A DNA stretch of 64,000 bases from Cenococcum geophilum 1.58. Taxonomy: Eukaryota > Ascomycota > Dothideomycetes > Gloniales > Gloniaceae. A model generated the notes under the pieces. That model did no database searches. It was given only the letters and a program-made list of their open reading frames with translations, and was not told the origin of the DNA. The DNA lies in the NCBI GenBank assembly GCA_001692895.1, contig KV748212.1, positions 496,001 to 560,000 of the forward strand. The letters are read 5' to 3'. Numbering within the stretch: the stretch's first letter is position 1; each line of letters opens with the position of its first letter. A program made the position numbers and the translations under genes. Positions 36,101-45,737 of this stretch are shown here, in pieces.

Positions 36101-38158
36101 GGTGCCAACAAGTCGGGCAACAGAGGCTCAAGCACTTCATATATCCATAAAATGATTCGATTTGCTTTGGATGTCCTAAGGACCGTGTTGCATAAACATG
36201 AAGAGCTCCAAACCCCACAGAACATTGCAGGCTTCGTACCGATTGTTGGTGATGCTCTATTACAAGACCAAGAAGAAGTGCAAATGTCAGTAATCCGACT
36301 TCTTACAACAATCATCAAAGTTCCCTTACCCGCGATTGACGAAAACGCCCCCGTTTATGTCTCGGAAGCCGTCCGAACCATCAAAGCAGCAGCTTCTACA
36401 AACAGCGAGCTCGCACAAGCTGCATTGAAACTAATCTCCGCAATCCTTCGGGAACGCCGCAGTGTTGCCGTCAAGGAAAAAGACCTTGCCTACCTACTCA
36501 AGCGACTAAAACCCGACCTCGAAGAGCCCGACCGCCAAGGCGTAACCTTTAACTTCCTAAAAGCAGTTATGGCACGGAAAATTGTCATAGCGGAAGTCTA
36601 TGAAGTATTAGATTCGATTGCCGCAATAATGGTCACTAATCATACAAGGACCGCGAGAGACTTAGCCCGGAGTGTGTATTTCCAGTTCCTCGTGGAGTAC
36701 CCACAAGGCGAGGAAAGACTTAGGAAGCAACTGGCATTCCTTGTAAAGAATTTAGGTTACAAATACGTTGAGGGGAGGCAGTCCGTTATGGAAGCGCTCC
36801 ATTTGATTCTCACGAAGGTCGGCGATAACCTAATTCAGGATATCTTGGGTACCGTCTTTGTGCCCTTGGTTATGGTTACGATTAATGATGACTCCAGCGA
36901 GTGCCGGGAAATGGCGGGTGCTTTAGTCAAGAGAGTATTCGAACGAGCAGATTCCGGAAAGACAAAGACCTTTATCTCCCTTCTCCGAACGTGGCTGGAA
37001 CAAGACGACCAGCCCTTGCTCAAACGTGTTGCCCTGCAATGCTGGATTCTTTACTTCGAGGCTACAGAAGGCAAAGCAAAAGAAGCCCCGTTTGTTCTAG
37101 AGCAACTGGACGAAGTCCTGAGTGAAGCAACAGAGCGACAAGAAGACAAAGACTGGGAGCTAATCTACTATGCACTGCAAGCTTTCTCGAAGTTATGTAA
37201 ACTTTCTCCAAACAAGACTTTTGTCCCGGACATGGATGATTTGTGGTGTGCCGTTCGTTTCTGCTTATCATTCCCACATGCCTGGGTCAAACTTTCCGCT
37301 GCCAGGTTGGTGGGCATGTACTTTGCAGACTTCGCAAGCGCAAATTCTGAGAATGGCCTGGGCTCCGTTCCATTGCGCGGATCTAGAGGGCTGCTGCTCA
37401 GTGACGAGGATATGCTCTACATCGCGAGTGCTAGTTTAAGAACGCTACGCGTACCAGGCGTGAGCGAAGAGCTATGCACCCAGACTGTACGAAATCTCGC
37501 TTTCCTTGCGCGGTGCTTTGCTGTCAACGATCTCAGATGGGGTCGGCGAGCAGTTGCTGAGCATAGGGACCACGGAGCCGGGGAAAACGAATCTGAGGAC
37601 GAAGATGAACCTGAGGACGAACAAGAAATCAATGATGCTGTTCCGATAGTAGACTCCACTGCCCTTCACCGCCTTCTCACACGCCTCACCATTCTCTTAC
37701 GCCACGAACCGGTTAACACTCGGTCACCTGCGCTGTACCCCAAAACGGCTATCATTACACTCCTCCTCACTCTGTGTTCTATCCTTCCCATTCCATCATT
37801 GACCGTGTCCCTCCATTACGTCCTTACGCCTCTACACACGCTCACCGATCCTGCAACAACTGTCCCACACTCAACCGACGAATCTTTCAATGAAGCATAT
37901 AAATCACTGACAGAAAAAGCGCAAGAGGTGATGAGTGTACTGCAAAAGCGGATGGGGACCACAGAGTATGTGACGTTGCTCCAAGGCGTACAGAAGGGGA
38001 TCCGGGACAGGAGAGAGGGCAGAAGGGCGAAACGGAGGATCGAGGCGGTCAGCATGCCAGAGAAGGCTGGCCAGGAGAAGAGGAGACGGCAGGATGTTAA
38101 GAGAGCGAAGAGGAAAGAGAAGGGATTAGAGGCGAGGGGAAGAAGGAGAGGGTGGTAA
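30167..38158 (+). CDS. UTP20: U3 snoRNP / small-subunit processome component UTP20
   Basis: One uninterrupted 2663-codon frame, close to the usual ~2500-2700 residues. The protein is an alpha-helical HEAT-like repeat solenoid throughout. The N-terminus carries the family segment SRKHYFESFSQRIAKLNIDP; DRIM/UTP20 homology spans roughly residues 850-1800. The C-terminus is strongly basic (KRRRQDVKRAKRKEK), a nucleolar localisation signal and RNA-binding tail, preceded by an acidic stretch rich in DEDEPEDEQE. UTP20 acts in the nucleolus in 18S rRNA maturation. ATG 30167 is the first in frame; MSRGRMEK at 30176 is an alternative. An N at 36098 makes one residue unknown (GNA codon frame NAA/TGN). 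All minus-strand frames inside are shadows. Confidence 0.96.
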   Translation: MAAMSRGRMEKTPRVRRTKGGTASSRKHYFESFSQRIAKLNIDPVRRVRRPTADDADITTTFSYLKTSFNEWRDLNLSEGFTSFAREVAPLCESLPQILHYDNRIMDLLVGYIEKGDTWSLEPLLSLVAHFAHDLGARFEKHFARAVTTVTQITAKNQAAEVIEWGFTCLAWLFKYLSKLLVLDLRPLFDLMAPLLGKQNQKPFITRFAAEALSFLVRKAGAAFHRDKKPLEAIIRHILGDLEESWRQGNVEQYEMGLMVLFAESVKGIQRGVHSSGQVIFQELLTQTFNSSFLMPSTQQPSPAEKVFCGVLITLIHHTNADTFKPLLGVMMENLQSVELNSSEIIRLSARLLFLVSGARKGSRIEGWTPILERLNRLINVVNQKGSAISSAIPDVLAAFAVVIQSCPLDVAIPYIRLLETFTGELWEGHFLPFCNFFADLGSERFKSLLLPHFERLVNLPVPTMSHTETVNRFISLKWDKYGDKLCLVLPEISKLGYILGHSLLFPQGWQYHITKVYEDLANTESHENDDQNLVYTCNGFLAAFPTFSMESQLKDSIFSALTRVLDNLLESSDPSPTRPRDLFAAGNAFSYLAHDGQPAKLRREAWPLLCKISAIYANRLAFWQGLLPFVVEKSQELELEGLHIELLMSALMACLGSPSHELRLIALEIISIITSTIEDEQNDIIATALLIEQTPLNIQTARSISMHVRKLASSYKTVHSNGWLAKAIPIYCFGLLHVKFSQVWDDSCAALKDICETKEGENIVSQIAFKWLNSSADIPYTTPSSQQEEIKSTRNITEFECSNIAHISEKASRIQTSFQDTSLRLRILFNFQHQPTAFFTSSSRAQALRVLNGIPQIAEKHSRLLVPVLLDWVNNTDTGLVQEHEVKDRDQALGSFNIKWARKDQKAMLSLFAQFTNPKVLYKTNEVYSALLSLLGNGDVEIQKSALKAILTWKNAGINRYKENLFNLLDDARFREQISVFLDVGEDDSDLQKEHRDTLMPIILRLLYGKVITRSGSASGRRGQESKRKAVFIALTRFGDGALEQFLRIALGPLDGILIIRNQGLNEDTLQQELLSPRKQVGLLNMLEDLLETLQTTLAPFATQVVDPLLYCLIRASRSVTRAVEYDTPIETSENVQLSLLKSIRQIGFHSLNILFESCPEFSWTSYIPGILEELVEPKLEQLPIETAQSVSGILRLFAAWGKSLKTASFLVEHNQGILPKVAECLEVPSAKDEVKLFVLNEILRSIIKLTTSHDQDAQSTSHKEQQENVRKHILQPCANDFLIHIGNLLRKSPSKDLLEAGVRSVAELAPFVEGSSESRSMIEIAAFLLRQPSKRVNPRTKSDLLRILHEFVPRCDRKTQDELFNNIFDVTCSLFSFFQDRPSRTVLSDIIRDLSESHADLQEISNLCEDLNSYSTSRLGEPDFERRSKAFSTVNEDKYLAYSSRQWQPLVFNMLYYIKDAEELSIRANASFSLRRFIDAANSSSGVGADDFKKIISLAILPGLQNGVRESSELVRVEYLTVLAHLVRSFPSWPVVSDLHILLAGDDEEASFFTNILHIQQHRRLRALRRLAMEAQSGKLESSNISHLFIPLLEHFIFDKPDDEGAHHLAAETISTIGALAEWLEWPQYRVLLRRFTSYIQSKEDMEKTIIKLLSTIMDSLSRAGQSKGYITFDLANEKTSYGCTVASGTEMEIDVPQSKLSKTLPSQEKLSDDLTRNILPPLTAFLHNKDESTVSLRVPMAVAVAKILRMLPPEEFSTRLPPVLTDVCHILRSKSQDARDMTRKTLADISALIGPAYFGFVLRELRSALQRGYQLHVLSFTVHSILISMAATSKPGDLDYCLREIVAVIMDDIFGVAGQEKDAEDYISKMKEVKSSKSFDSMELIAKNTTLGHLTELIRPTRALLLEKLDLKMVKKIDELIRRVGLGILHNEAVKDRNVLVFCYEIIQEAYKAGAEPDRPKEEDHRTKRYLINMXGANKSGNRGSSTSYIHKMIRFALDVLRTVLHKHEELQTPQNIAGFVPIVGDALLQDQEEVQMSVIRLLTTIIKVPLPAIDENAPVYVSEAVRTIKAAASTNSELAQAALKLISAILRERRSVAVKEKDLAYLLKRLKPDLEEPDRQGVTFNFLKAVMARKIVIAEVYEVLDSIAAIMVTNHTRTARDLARSVYFQFLVEYPQGEERLRKQLAFLVKNLGYKYVEGRQSVMEALHLILTKVGDNLIQDILGTVFVPLVMVTINDDSSECREMAGALVKRVFERADSGKTKTFISLLRTWLEQDDQPLLKRVALQCWILYFEATEGKAKEAPFVLEQLDEVLSEATERQEDKDWELIYYALQAFSKLCKLSPNKTFVPDMDDLWCAVRFCLSFPHAWVKLSAARLVGMYFADFASANSENGLGSVPLRGSRGLLLSDEDMLYIASASLRTLRVPGVSEELCTQTVRNLAFLARCFAVNDLRWGRRAVAEHRDHGAGENESEDEDEPEDEQEINDAVPIVDSTALHRLLTRLTILLRHEPVNTRSPALYPKTAIITLLLTLCSILPIPSLTVSLHYVLTPLHTLTDPATTVPHSTDESFNEAYKSLTEKAQEVMSVLQKRMGTTEYVTLLQGVQKGIRDRREGRRAKRRIEAVSMPEKAGQEKRRRQDVKRAKRKEKGLEARGRRRGW

Positions 38159-39142
38159 GCAATTGGATGCTGCATGATAGGCGTTCGGGATGGGAAGCTA
38201 AGGTTTGTGGGCTGGTTTGCTTGGTGCTGGATACTGTTCATTTATGTTCCGAAAAGCGATGATGAATAAAACTTGTATATCAAGAGATGCTTTCTCTCAC
38301 CCGTAAATTAGTAAATTTGTATTAGACCAAGTGATAATATCCGAAAGCTAAAATACATAAACTCTAGGTTTTATCTCGTATTGCAAGAAAAATGACGTCC
38401 TACGCTCAAGACTTCCTCGAGCATCTGGCTACCTATTAGACTCACAACCCATCCACATACACCATGTAGGAGGGAGGAGATAAAACGCATCTGAATGTTT
38501 TTTTTTGCTGAGGCAAAATATTCCCTGAAAAGGCCTCATTATAGAAGATGCTGTCAAAATCATAAACTTCTAAAGTCAGTCAGAATGGTCAAGTTGCAAC
38601 GTCACTTTACTGATTCTTAGGAATCTATGCCATTTCAATAAATTTATCTCTCTAACTAGAAATATAATGGAATAAATGGTGATGATGACCGTACAATTTA
38701 CAAGAGCAGATTGCCCAGGAACTTGAAGAAAAGCTCACCCCTCCTTTACAGTCAGATACATGTAGTTATTATGTTTTGGTGCTGCTGCAACCGCTATGTA
38801 GAAAAGGCTTCGTCTGCTGTCGCGTCTGAGGCTTTCTTTCTTATTTGCCGGAGAAACCCAAAAAAATTAAAAGGTTGCCCAGTGGTAGGACTCACCCACC
38901 TCCATCGCGCAACTCCACGCTGCATCGTCGATAGAGGTACCTGGTGATCCGGGGACCGCGATACTTGCGTTACGACCGCTAAACCACACCAGGTGTCTAA
39001 TTGAGGTAGGGGTATATTTAGACAATTGACGTTACATTTGAGATTGCAACAAGAAGGTGAATCGCTAGTCGTAGACCCACAAGTGAAATGGCCATAACAT
39101 AAGAATAAGCCACCTCTAACTAACAAATAGGTATCTCGGCTC
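38159..39142. other. Intergenic, 984 bp, with a SINE-like segment
   Basis: UTP20 and the PDDEXK gene are convergent here. Apart from a tRNA-like/SINE-like segment at 38860-38993 I see only AT-rich DNA and no gene. Confidence 0.55.
38860..38993 (-). ncRNA. Possible tRNA-derived SINE or Pol III transcript
   Basis: On the minus strand, 38993-38940 begins CCTGGTG and ends CACCAGG, a perfect 7-bp stem enclosing a box-A-like TGGTTTAGCGGTCG and a box-B-like GGTCCCCGGATCACC. It is only 54 nt, so not a canonical tRNA. Transcription would meet a run of seven T at 38866-38860, a Pol III terminator. The layout resembles a tRNA-headed SINE, but box B is a poor match. Confidence 0.3.
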
Positions 39143-41684
39143 CTAAAAATACTTGTTCGAAGCCTGAGTGCTTTGAGATTGCGATGGCTCGTAATCATTT
39201 GTTTCACGGTCTTCCTCAGACTCTTCATCATCGGCCTCTCTATCGTCATCTACACTTATGGATTCGGAGTCTTCTTCAGCGTCATTGGTTTCCCAATCTT
39301 CATCTACGCTGACAGATTCATACTCTTTCTCATCATAAAGATGTCCTGGCGGCAACCTCACCCTCATGAGATACGTTTTGCCTTGCACTTGAATGCGGTA
39401 ACCATCTCTGGCATGTAAAGGGTTGGGAGTAGGTTGGGGTTTGGCGAGGTTCGGGGTAAGTTCGAATTCTGGAGATTTTGAGCCGAGAGGTTCAGGAGAA
39501 TCCCTTCGTTGTCTTTGGCCCGGATAGGCCTTGTCCTTGCTTTGGGGGTCATTGTCTCTAAGAATGTTCGTATTTTGGAGGTGTAAGGAAGGGTTGAAAG
39601 GAAATGGTTTTTGTTCTCGATTGGCTCCTACGTGCACAACTACAGATGGCGTTGAGCCGCCTCGAGTTTGCACATGTTGAGAACGTTCGATAGGCAACCT
39701 ATTGAGCTGTGAATCCGTAATTAGGGAAGGGACGTTTGGAAACCTCTCTGAATATAGGTTTGCGTTTACGTAGGACGGGGCTTGCGGGAATGCTCGTGGT
39801 TCAACCGTCTTATTAGAAATTCCGGCAAAAATTCCCGCAAAAGGGTTAGACCCATTCCCAGCCGGCTTCTGAAGCTCCTGGAGTAGTTTCGAATGCTCCG
39901 CGCGGAACAATTCTTGCAAGAGCGCGGCAAGGCGAAATTGCTCTACTGAGGAGTCTGGTTGGCCAATATTTAAGTCGTCTAATCGTTTTTGTGTGCTGTT
40001 GACAATAGATTGCACTCCTTGAATATGTTTGACATTCTCCGCATTTGTAGACTCCAAATTAATTATCTCCTGGCTGTTCATTCCTGAAAGGTGTCGAAAC
40101 TTCCATTGATCGATATACATTGAAAGCTGCGGTCGGAGTACTCGCATGGCCCATGTGTGCAGGTTGTTAAGTATGGTGCGAAGTTGGATAACATCCCAAG
40201 TTATAGTCATGTCACCCTTCCAAATGCAAGCCATATGCTTCGCCACTCAAGTCAGTGAGTTCTTTCCTATCAGATATTTATACTCACATGACCGTAGATA
40301 TCACCACTACTATTCGGATACTCGTGACTTTGATTGAAAGAATAAGCTATCCAGATGCGCACCTCAGGTCCAATAGCTGTCATTATAACGATTGGGGGTA
40401 CATGCTGTTGTTTAAGCTTGTTCTCCGCATATCTTGCCGCATTCTCAAACATTTTTAGGGTACCTGAAGCCGCATTTGCTGCCTGGCAATAGCAATACTC
40501 TTGCGCATTAATTGGTGGATTGTCCTTTTTCAGTTCCACGATTAGCCACGGATAACAGTACAGCTCAGATTCATCCGTTTTCCCCGCTGCAGATTTTTGG
40601 AGCTCCTTTCTCGTGCTTGGTTCGAGCCCGTGCTTAGCAAGTTCGGCAAGGATGGTTGAAGTAAAGTTTTCAACAAATTGGTCTTTCCGAAGGCTTGGAA
40701 AGCATCCTAAGTTGTTGGTTTTCAGTAGATCAGATTTACTCAAGAACGTCCGTGTAAATGAGGAGTTTGGAGGTTCCGCATTCCCCAATCCGTAAATAGG
40801 GAAGTGAAACACGAAGTCTGGCTTTGGTGTTGTTAGTCCTGGCTTAAGCCTACGAAAATCATCTATTTTCGTCCATAAATTGTTCTCTGCCCTAGCGAAA
40901 ACTTAGCAAGTTCTCGCAGGAACACGGAAGAGTCTTACAGGACAAACTGTTCGTAAAAAAGATTGCCTCGAGTGAGTCTATTAAGTAGTTAGCCCGTTTT
41001 GAGTTGAGAGCGGTTTAGTTAAACCAACCGTCTGTTAACTTGTTCATTCAAAACACAATCCCGCCCGAGATGGTTAAAGATGTGTTTTTGAAAGAATGCA
41101 TTCCATTTGTTTTCCTGGTAGCCTCTTTGGTTGAGATCTTGCGCATTCTTCCTTGTTTCTCCGCAATCCCATAGGAACAACTCTCGTTGCCGTTTGTATA
41201 ATTTGCATTCGTCTTCGCGATTCGGATTGTCCACACTATGAAACCAGTGCGAATCTTTGAGGGTAGCGATCTGAGCTTCACTTAAAATGCTCCTCGAGGC
41301 TAGATATGTCTTGTCACTTTCACAGAGTATACAAGTGAAGTCGAGCAGAATTTCGCGAAGCGCATCCACACGACTTGGTAGTTGGAGAATCCATGTCGCG
41401 AATGTAGGATTCCTGAGGTAGCTGCTTTGTGGTATCGATGGATTGGAAAGGATGCTGTCCTTAAAACCAAGGAACTCAACTTGGCGTTCTTCGAAGATCG
41501 GATCTGTGGTATAGTAAATGTTGTGAGAGCGAAGAGCTTCTCTGTGCAGCTTTTTAGAACCTTCCATACAAAAAAGAGGGAGTTGGTATTGGTAGTAGAT
41601 GTGCAGATTTTGTGGATGTTCATGGAATCGACGAGTAAGTTTGTTCGGAGTTGAATCAAAAACCCGAGGAACTACGAAGCGCAT
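39143..41684 (-). CDS. PD-(D/E)XK nuclease-like fungal protein, 797 aa
   Basis: Exons 41684-41029, 40977-40939, 40891-40288 and 40237-39143 join in phase to 797 residues. Introns are 51, 47 and 50 bp; the first (GTTGGT donor, GCTAAC branch, AATAG) removes two TAA codons, the second has GTAAGA/CTAG. The splice-created region EQFVLAENNLWTKID leads into TTPKPDFVF (Pro256-Asp257) and YPWLIVELKKD (Glu351-x-Lys353), a PD...ExK pair, followed by the family segments VRIWIAYS and MACIWKGDMT. The C-terminus is long and acidic (many Asp/Glu/Ser). The ATG at 41684 is the first in frame; conserved-looking residues upstream (to 41714) suggest a possible missing 5' exon. Proteins of this type recur in fungal accessory genomes with no known role. 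A dispersed repeat lies 117 bp upstream. Confidence 0.72.
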
Positions 41685-41830
41685 TCGGTTTGAGGTGGCG
41701 CGAAGAAGTACCAAATCTGAGATGAGTGCTGTGCCGCATGCCGGCTAATTACTTATTGAAGCTCTAGCAGCGTCGCTAGCGCAACGCCACACACCTAATT
41801 TTGCTTTCTGCGTAATCGATCGGCCTCCTT

Positions 41831-42012
41831 TAACACGTCAATTTGGGTCCTCAGGTTATCGATAAGGATTAACCAATCAGATCAGCTAAATTTGGTGCCC
41901 CGTACTCAGGAATATGAGGCTACCATGTGTGTTTAAAGCCTTCCAGTAGCCTTTGATAGCCGGTTCTATAGTAATTCCTATATGAATAAGTACTCCGAAG
42001 TACGCGTAGAGT
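41831..42012 (+). repeat. Dispersed ~180-bp repeat, copy A
   Basis: Aligns over its whole length, by eye at about 85% identity, with the reverse complement of 62963-63140. Shared blocks include GGTCCTCAGGTTATCGATAA, CAATCAGATCAGCTAAATT, GGAATATGAGGCT, CTATAGTAATTCCTATATGA and CCGAAGTACGCGTA. The sequence has no open frame. It may be the end of a transposable element. 42013-42200 to its right is AT-rich. Confidence 0.85.
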
Positions 42013-42417
42013 TCCTGCCTGCATATTAACTCTCATGTGCGTGGGTATTCTACTTCCTTATCTGGCGGATAGAGCTCCGCGTTCTTGTTTATCTACTCTA
42101 TAAGCTTATCTATAATCTCATCCGTAAAAGATAGTCTAACTCTTAGGTGTTTCCACATTATGATGCAGTAGTAGGTTGCTTAATTTTTTCGCTTAGATTC
42201 AAGACACTCAGTTTATTTCTTCGTGATGCACCTCCTACGCGATCAACTCCTGGGCTCTTGGGTTGGCTTCAGCCGACCGATGTTTACACGCGCTACGAGA
42301 TTTGATTTGTCAGCAGCCCTATTGCCTCCTTGATGCATATATAGCATCTTCGAGTACCTTCGTCTATCTGCATTGAGCATTACCGTCATCGTGGCTTTCC
42401 GACAGAGCCTGCGCAGA

Positions 42418-43133
42418 ATGACAAACTTTGAGATTAAGATCGTGTCTGACACGGTTTGCCCGTATGCTCACATCCGAAGTAGCTGAACTGGGAATCACTA
42501 TGCTAACGAACGGGTAGATGGTGCTATGTAGGCAAGAAAAGGCTTGAAAAAGGCATTGCGCAGTACAAAGCTGCTCATCCCGACTCTGATGACACTTTCT
42601 CAACGACCTGGTATCCATTTTACTTGAATCCAGATGCGCCAAAGACAGGAATTGATAAAAATAAATATTACCTTCAACGATTTGGCGAGGCTCGCATTCA
42701 GATGATGCAAGAGCGTCTTGCACAGCTGGGCAAAAGCGACGGAATCGACTTTAAGTTTGGCGGAAAAACCGGCAACACGAGGGATTCTCATCGTCTTATT
42801 CAACTTGGCAAAGCTAAATCGCCAGCCGTTCAAACAAGAGTGGTCGAGGAGCTTTTCGCTGCGTATTTCGAAAATGAGAAGGATATCACCTCGCATGACG
42901 TCTTGGTCGATGCCGGGGTCAAGGCGGGCTTGAATGCGGCTGAGGTTAAGGAGTGGCTGGACAGCGACAAAGGAGGTCCAGAAGTGGACAAAGAGGTCCA
43001 GGAGGCGTACGAGCAAAGCATTTCCGGCGTACCCAACTTCACGATCCAAGACCAGTTTGAGATTGGTGGAGCGCAAGAACCAGCAGACTTTGCACAGCTC
43101 TTTGAGAGGATCAAGAAACAAGGTGCTCTGTGA
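42418..43133 (+). CDS. DsbA/FrnE-family thioredoxin-fold oxidoreductase
   Basis: Two exons, 42418-42461 and 42518-43133, give 219 residues. The 56-bp intron (GTATGC, GCTAAC, GGTAG) splits the active site, which after splicing reads SDTVCPWCYVGKKRL with Cys14-Pro-Trp-Cys17. A helical insertion domain follows, and SGVPNFTI (about residues 182-189) supplies the cis-proline loop of the thioredoxin fold. The C-terminus is LFERIKKQGAL. No signal peptide, so cytosolic. FrnE-like proteins are DSBA-family disulphide oxidoreductases; bacterial members are linked to polyketide cyclisation or oxidative stress, and the fungal substrate is unknown. Confidence 0.93.
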
Positions 43134-43852
43134 GGGCCAGTATTGCGAGCGGGTTGGAAATTGAAAAGACGAATGGTTGCGATAATCGGTCTTTTGAGCC
43201 AAGCTTTGTGTGTCTGAAATTTCTATTTTGAAACCCGCGGTTATGCAGGGGAGCGCCGCAAATCTCCTGTCCCTGACCACTTCTCGTCAAATTTTGCTTC
43301 TTTCGCCTCCATTTCGCTTGGCCAACCTCGTAAAGATAGGGGCGCCTTAATGTTTTTCTATCGTGATTTGATACACCACAACTTCTTCCCCGTAAATCAT
43401 GGCCTACGCATAAAAACGTCGACAGGATTACCCTGCCGCATTTAACTGTTGATTCGACAGAGAACCTTGCTGTGCCTCGAACAATATCAAAAGGAAAATG
43501 TGGCTGCTCTGGGAACCTGTTCCTGCGTGATTGTTGGTAGACAATCCGCCTCGGGCGCCAACAGAATGCCTGTAAATGGTGTTTCGTGACGCCTCAAAGT
43601 AAGTCCAAGAACTCTCTCACGTTGTGATCGAGGCTCAGTCGTCGTGATACTACGGCTTGTCTCGCCTTTTCAGCTCCTGGTAGGATCCTACGGGCAGCTT
43701 AACCTTCACCAACCCTCCTTCCTGATCTTCAATCTTTTTGGAAAATTCTTTGCAGCCTTTCCGCCGTTTTCGATTCTTTAGTCGCTCGTTTTGACAGTTC
43801 TTAATTTGATAATTCTCGAAACACTCGTTTATGAGATTGAATACATTATACG
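43134..43852. other. Intergenic, 719 bp
   Basis: Tandem gap between the DsbA-like gene and the Cys-rich membrane protein, both on the plus strand. It contains the promoter of the latter; nothing else recognised. Confidence 0.5.
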
Positions 43853-45117
43853 ATGCGTTCTGTACTTTATCTCCTGGAAGCCGCCGCGCTGGTTCCTATT
43901 GCACATTGTGTTGCCTTCGCAGGCCCAAAACCCACGGCGCCTACTCCTTATAGAGCACTCGATGGACGGTCTCCAAAACCGACACAAGGTCCCAGGATAG
44001 ATGAATTACGGAGAAGGCAATTTGACTCTTCCGAAACATGCGGTTGGGTGGATGGGATTTATTGTGAGCCTATTCTATTAACCCCGCAATTGGTGTACTG
44101 ACCCTCAATACAGCATCCGAAATTGGATGCGACCTCGGCAGTACATGCATGCTGTATACAGCCGGTACTGTTGGCATGGCCGGTTGCTGCACAGCATTCG
44201 ATTTCCAAGACTGCTATTGGGTAAATACATGTATAGACTACAGCACTCTGATGTCTGGAGGCTGCGACTCTGCCTGCATGAGGAACACTTTCATCAGAAA
44301 GTGTACGGATGCGCTGACCCCATACTGCGTCTCCTGGACCTACCCATCGGACAACGTGCAAGATTACGGATGTGGAATAGAACTAGTGTCAACATTTGAG
44401 ACAGTGCAGAAGGATATCACCGATGCGTACGACCTCATTACCACTTCTCTGTCTCTGCCCTATGTCGCAGATTCCCTAGTCACGGGATGGGAGTCAACCA
44501 CAGCGACAGGAAAATCAAGAACCACATCTACTCTCTCCGATTCTTCTTCCACTCCCTCTGCCACCGCAGCAAGTTCCAAATCCTCCGGCTTCCACGTTAC
44601 TGTTGGCCTGATTGCTGGCATCGCCGCCGCAGCCTTCGTCATCATTCTTGCAATTGTCGGCCTTATAATCTTCTGCTGCATGCGTAGCCGCCAGAAGAAG
44701 CAGCAAGCCGCTAACACCACCGCACTCGCTGCCGCCGCTGCATCCCGCCCTCAATCCCAGCACTATGGCAACCAGCCGATGCAGCAGCAGTCCATGGCTC
44801 CACCGCAGATACAGACTCAGCAGCCCCAGCAGCAGGGCTATGAGTACTTCAACCAGCCCAACGAAACAAAAATCAACCCGCAGGTCTATCCATACGCCGT
44901 TAGCAGCCCCATCTCGAGTCCCCCAACGCCTGCGCCCGCGTACCAGACCCCGCTCCCGGTGCCGAATGCTGCGTATCCGCCTTTGCCTACTGCGAGTCCA
45001 GCGCCGGAGCACGGCATGAGGCCACCAACGGCAGGCGCTGTTGAGGTGCCGGCAGTTAGTGTGCCGCATATGCCAGGGGGACAGGGGCCGTTCTATGAGC
45101 TAGGCTCTGGAAAGTAG
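43853..45117 (+). CDS. Cys-rich single-pass membrane protein (sensor-like architecture)
   Basis: Two exons, 43853-44063 and 44114-45117, give 404 residues. A signal peptide (RSVLYLLEAAALVPIAHCVAF) precedes a short Pro-rich segment and RRRQFD. A Cys-rich ectodomain (about residues 60-150) includes CGWVDG, IGCDLGSTC, GMAGCC, GGCDSAC, with roughly a dozen cysteines. A Ser/Thr-rich stalk leads to one transmembrane helix (VGLIAGIAAAAFVIILAIVG), then a basic CCMRSRQKKQ stop-transfer and a Gln/Pro-rich cytoplasmic tail. The layout is like fungal wall-stress sensors and related receptors, but the Cys domain is not WSC or CFEM by spacing I can recognise. Function unknown; cell-surface location is well supported. 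Confidence 0.85.
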
Positions 45118-45737
45118 ATTGGGATGCACAAGCGAAATTCAACGCGACAGGTGGAATTAAGTTGCTAATGAACTTCCGGACGACTTATTGATCATGTGTG
45201 GTATTGGGAAGGTGAGGCTAGGTGGGTATGTCTGTAATGGCGTCCTGGAGATCACTGGTTTGGCCACGGTTACGGCAAAATTGGGGTGGGATAAGGCTAA
45301 TGTACTGTGTTAGTTTGAGGTTCGCATTCATGCGAGGTTCAATCTAGGGAAGATCTTGTATGTGTCATCAAAATATAAAAATTCTTGGGGCATAATTTAA
45401 ATGCCATATGAAAAGGTCCAACCTCCGGTCCATTTCTATGAGTAAAAGTGCATATTTGAGCTTCCAACCTCTCGGATGATTAGAGAACTTATCATACATT
45501 TAGGCGTATTTTTGAACAACTATTTCTACATAGGATAACATTTCATCAAAGGCCGTGTAGAGATGGAGTTTGGCATAGTTACTCTCCCATCTAGTCCAAT
45601 GATAGTATAAATACCAAGCCTTCTTCCTAAACATGTGAAAACTCCAAGACACAGGTGTGGCTGATCTATCGAAATGCTTCGTCCATAGCCTATATGTTAC
45701 AAGCGTTCAATTGGTGCTTATTTTTCCTAATTGTTCA
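45118..45737. other. Convergent intergenic, 620 bp
   Basis: AT-leaning, between the membrane-protein gene and the 3' end of bS18m. No gene seen. Confidence 0.5.

Noticed and set aside
38940-38993. Functional tRNA gene
   Set aside because: Only 54 nt, no anticodon arm, poor box B. Kept only as a possible SINE head.
40939-41060. Two in-frame TAA codons as proof that the PDDEXK gene is a pseudogene
   Set aside because: A 51-bp intron with GTTGGT donor, GCTAAC branch and AATAG acceptor removes both and keeps phase through the next three exons. The weak donor leaves some doubt.
42600-43280. 226-codon minus-strand ORF
   Set aside because: Antisense shadow of the DsbA/FrnE-like gene, whose CPWC active site and family sequence are on the plus strand.
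44515-45069. 184-codon minus-strand ORF inside the Cys-rich membrane protein gene
   Set aside because: Shadow of the Gln/Pro/Ala-rich coding tail on the plus strand.
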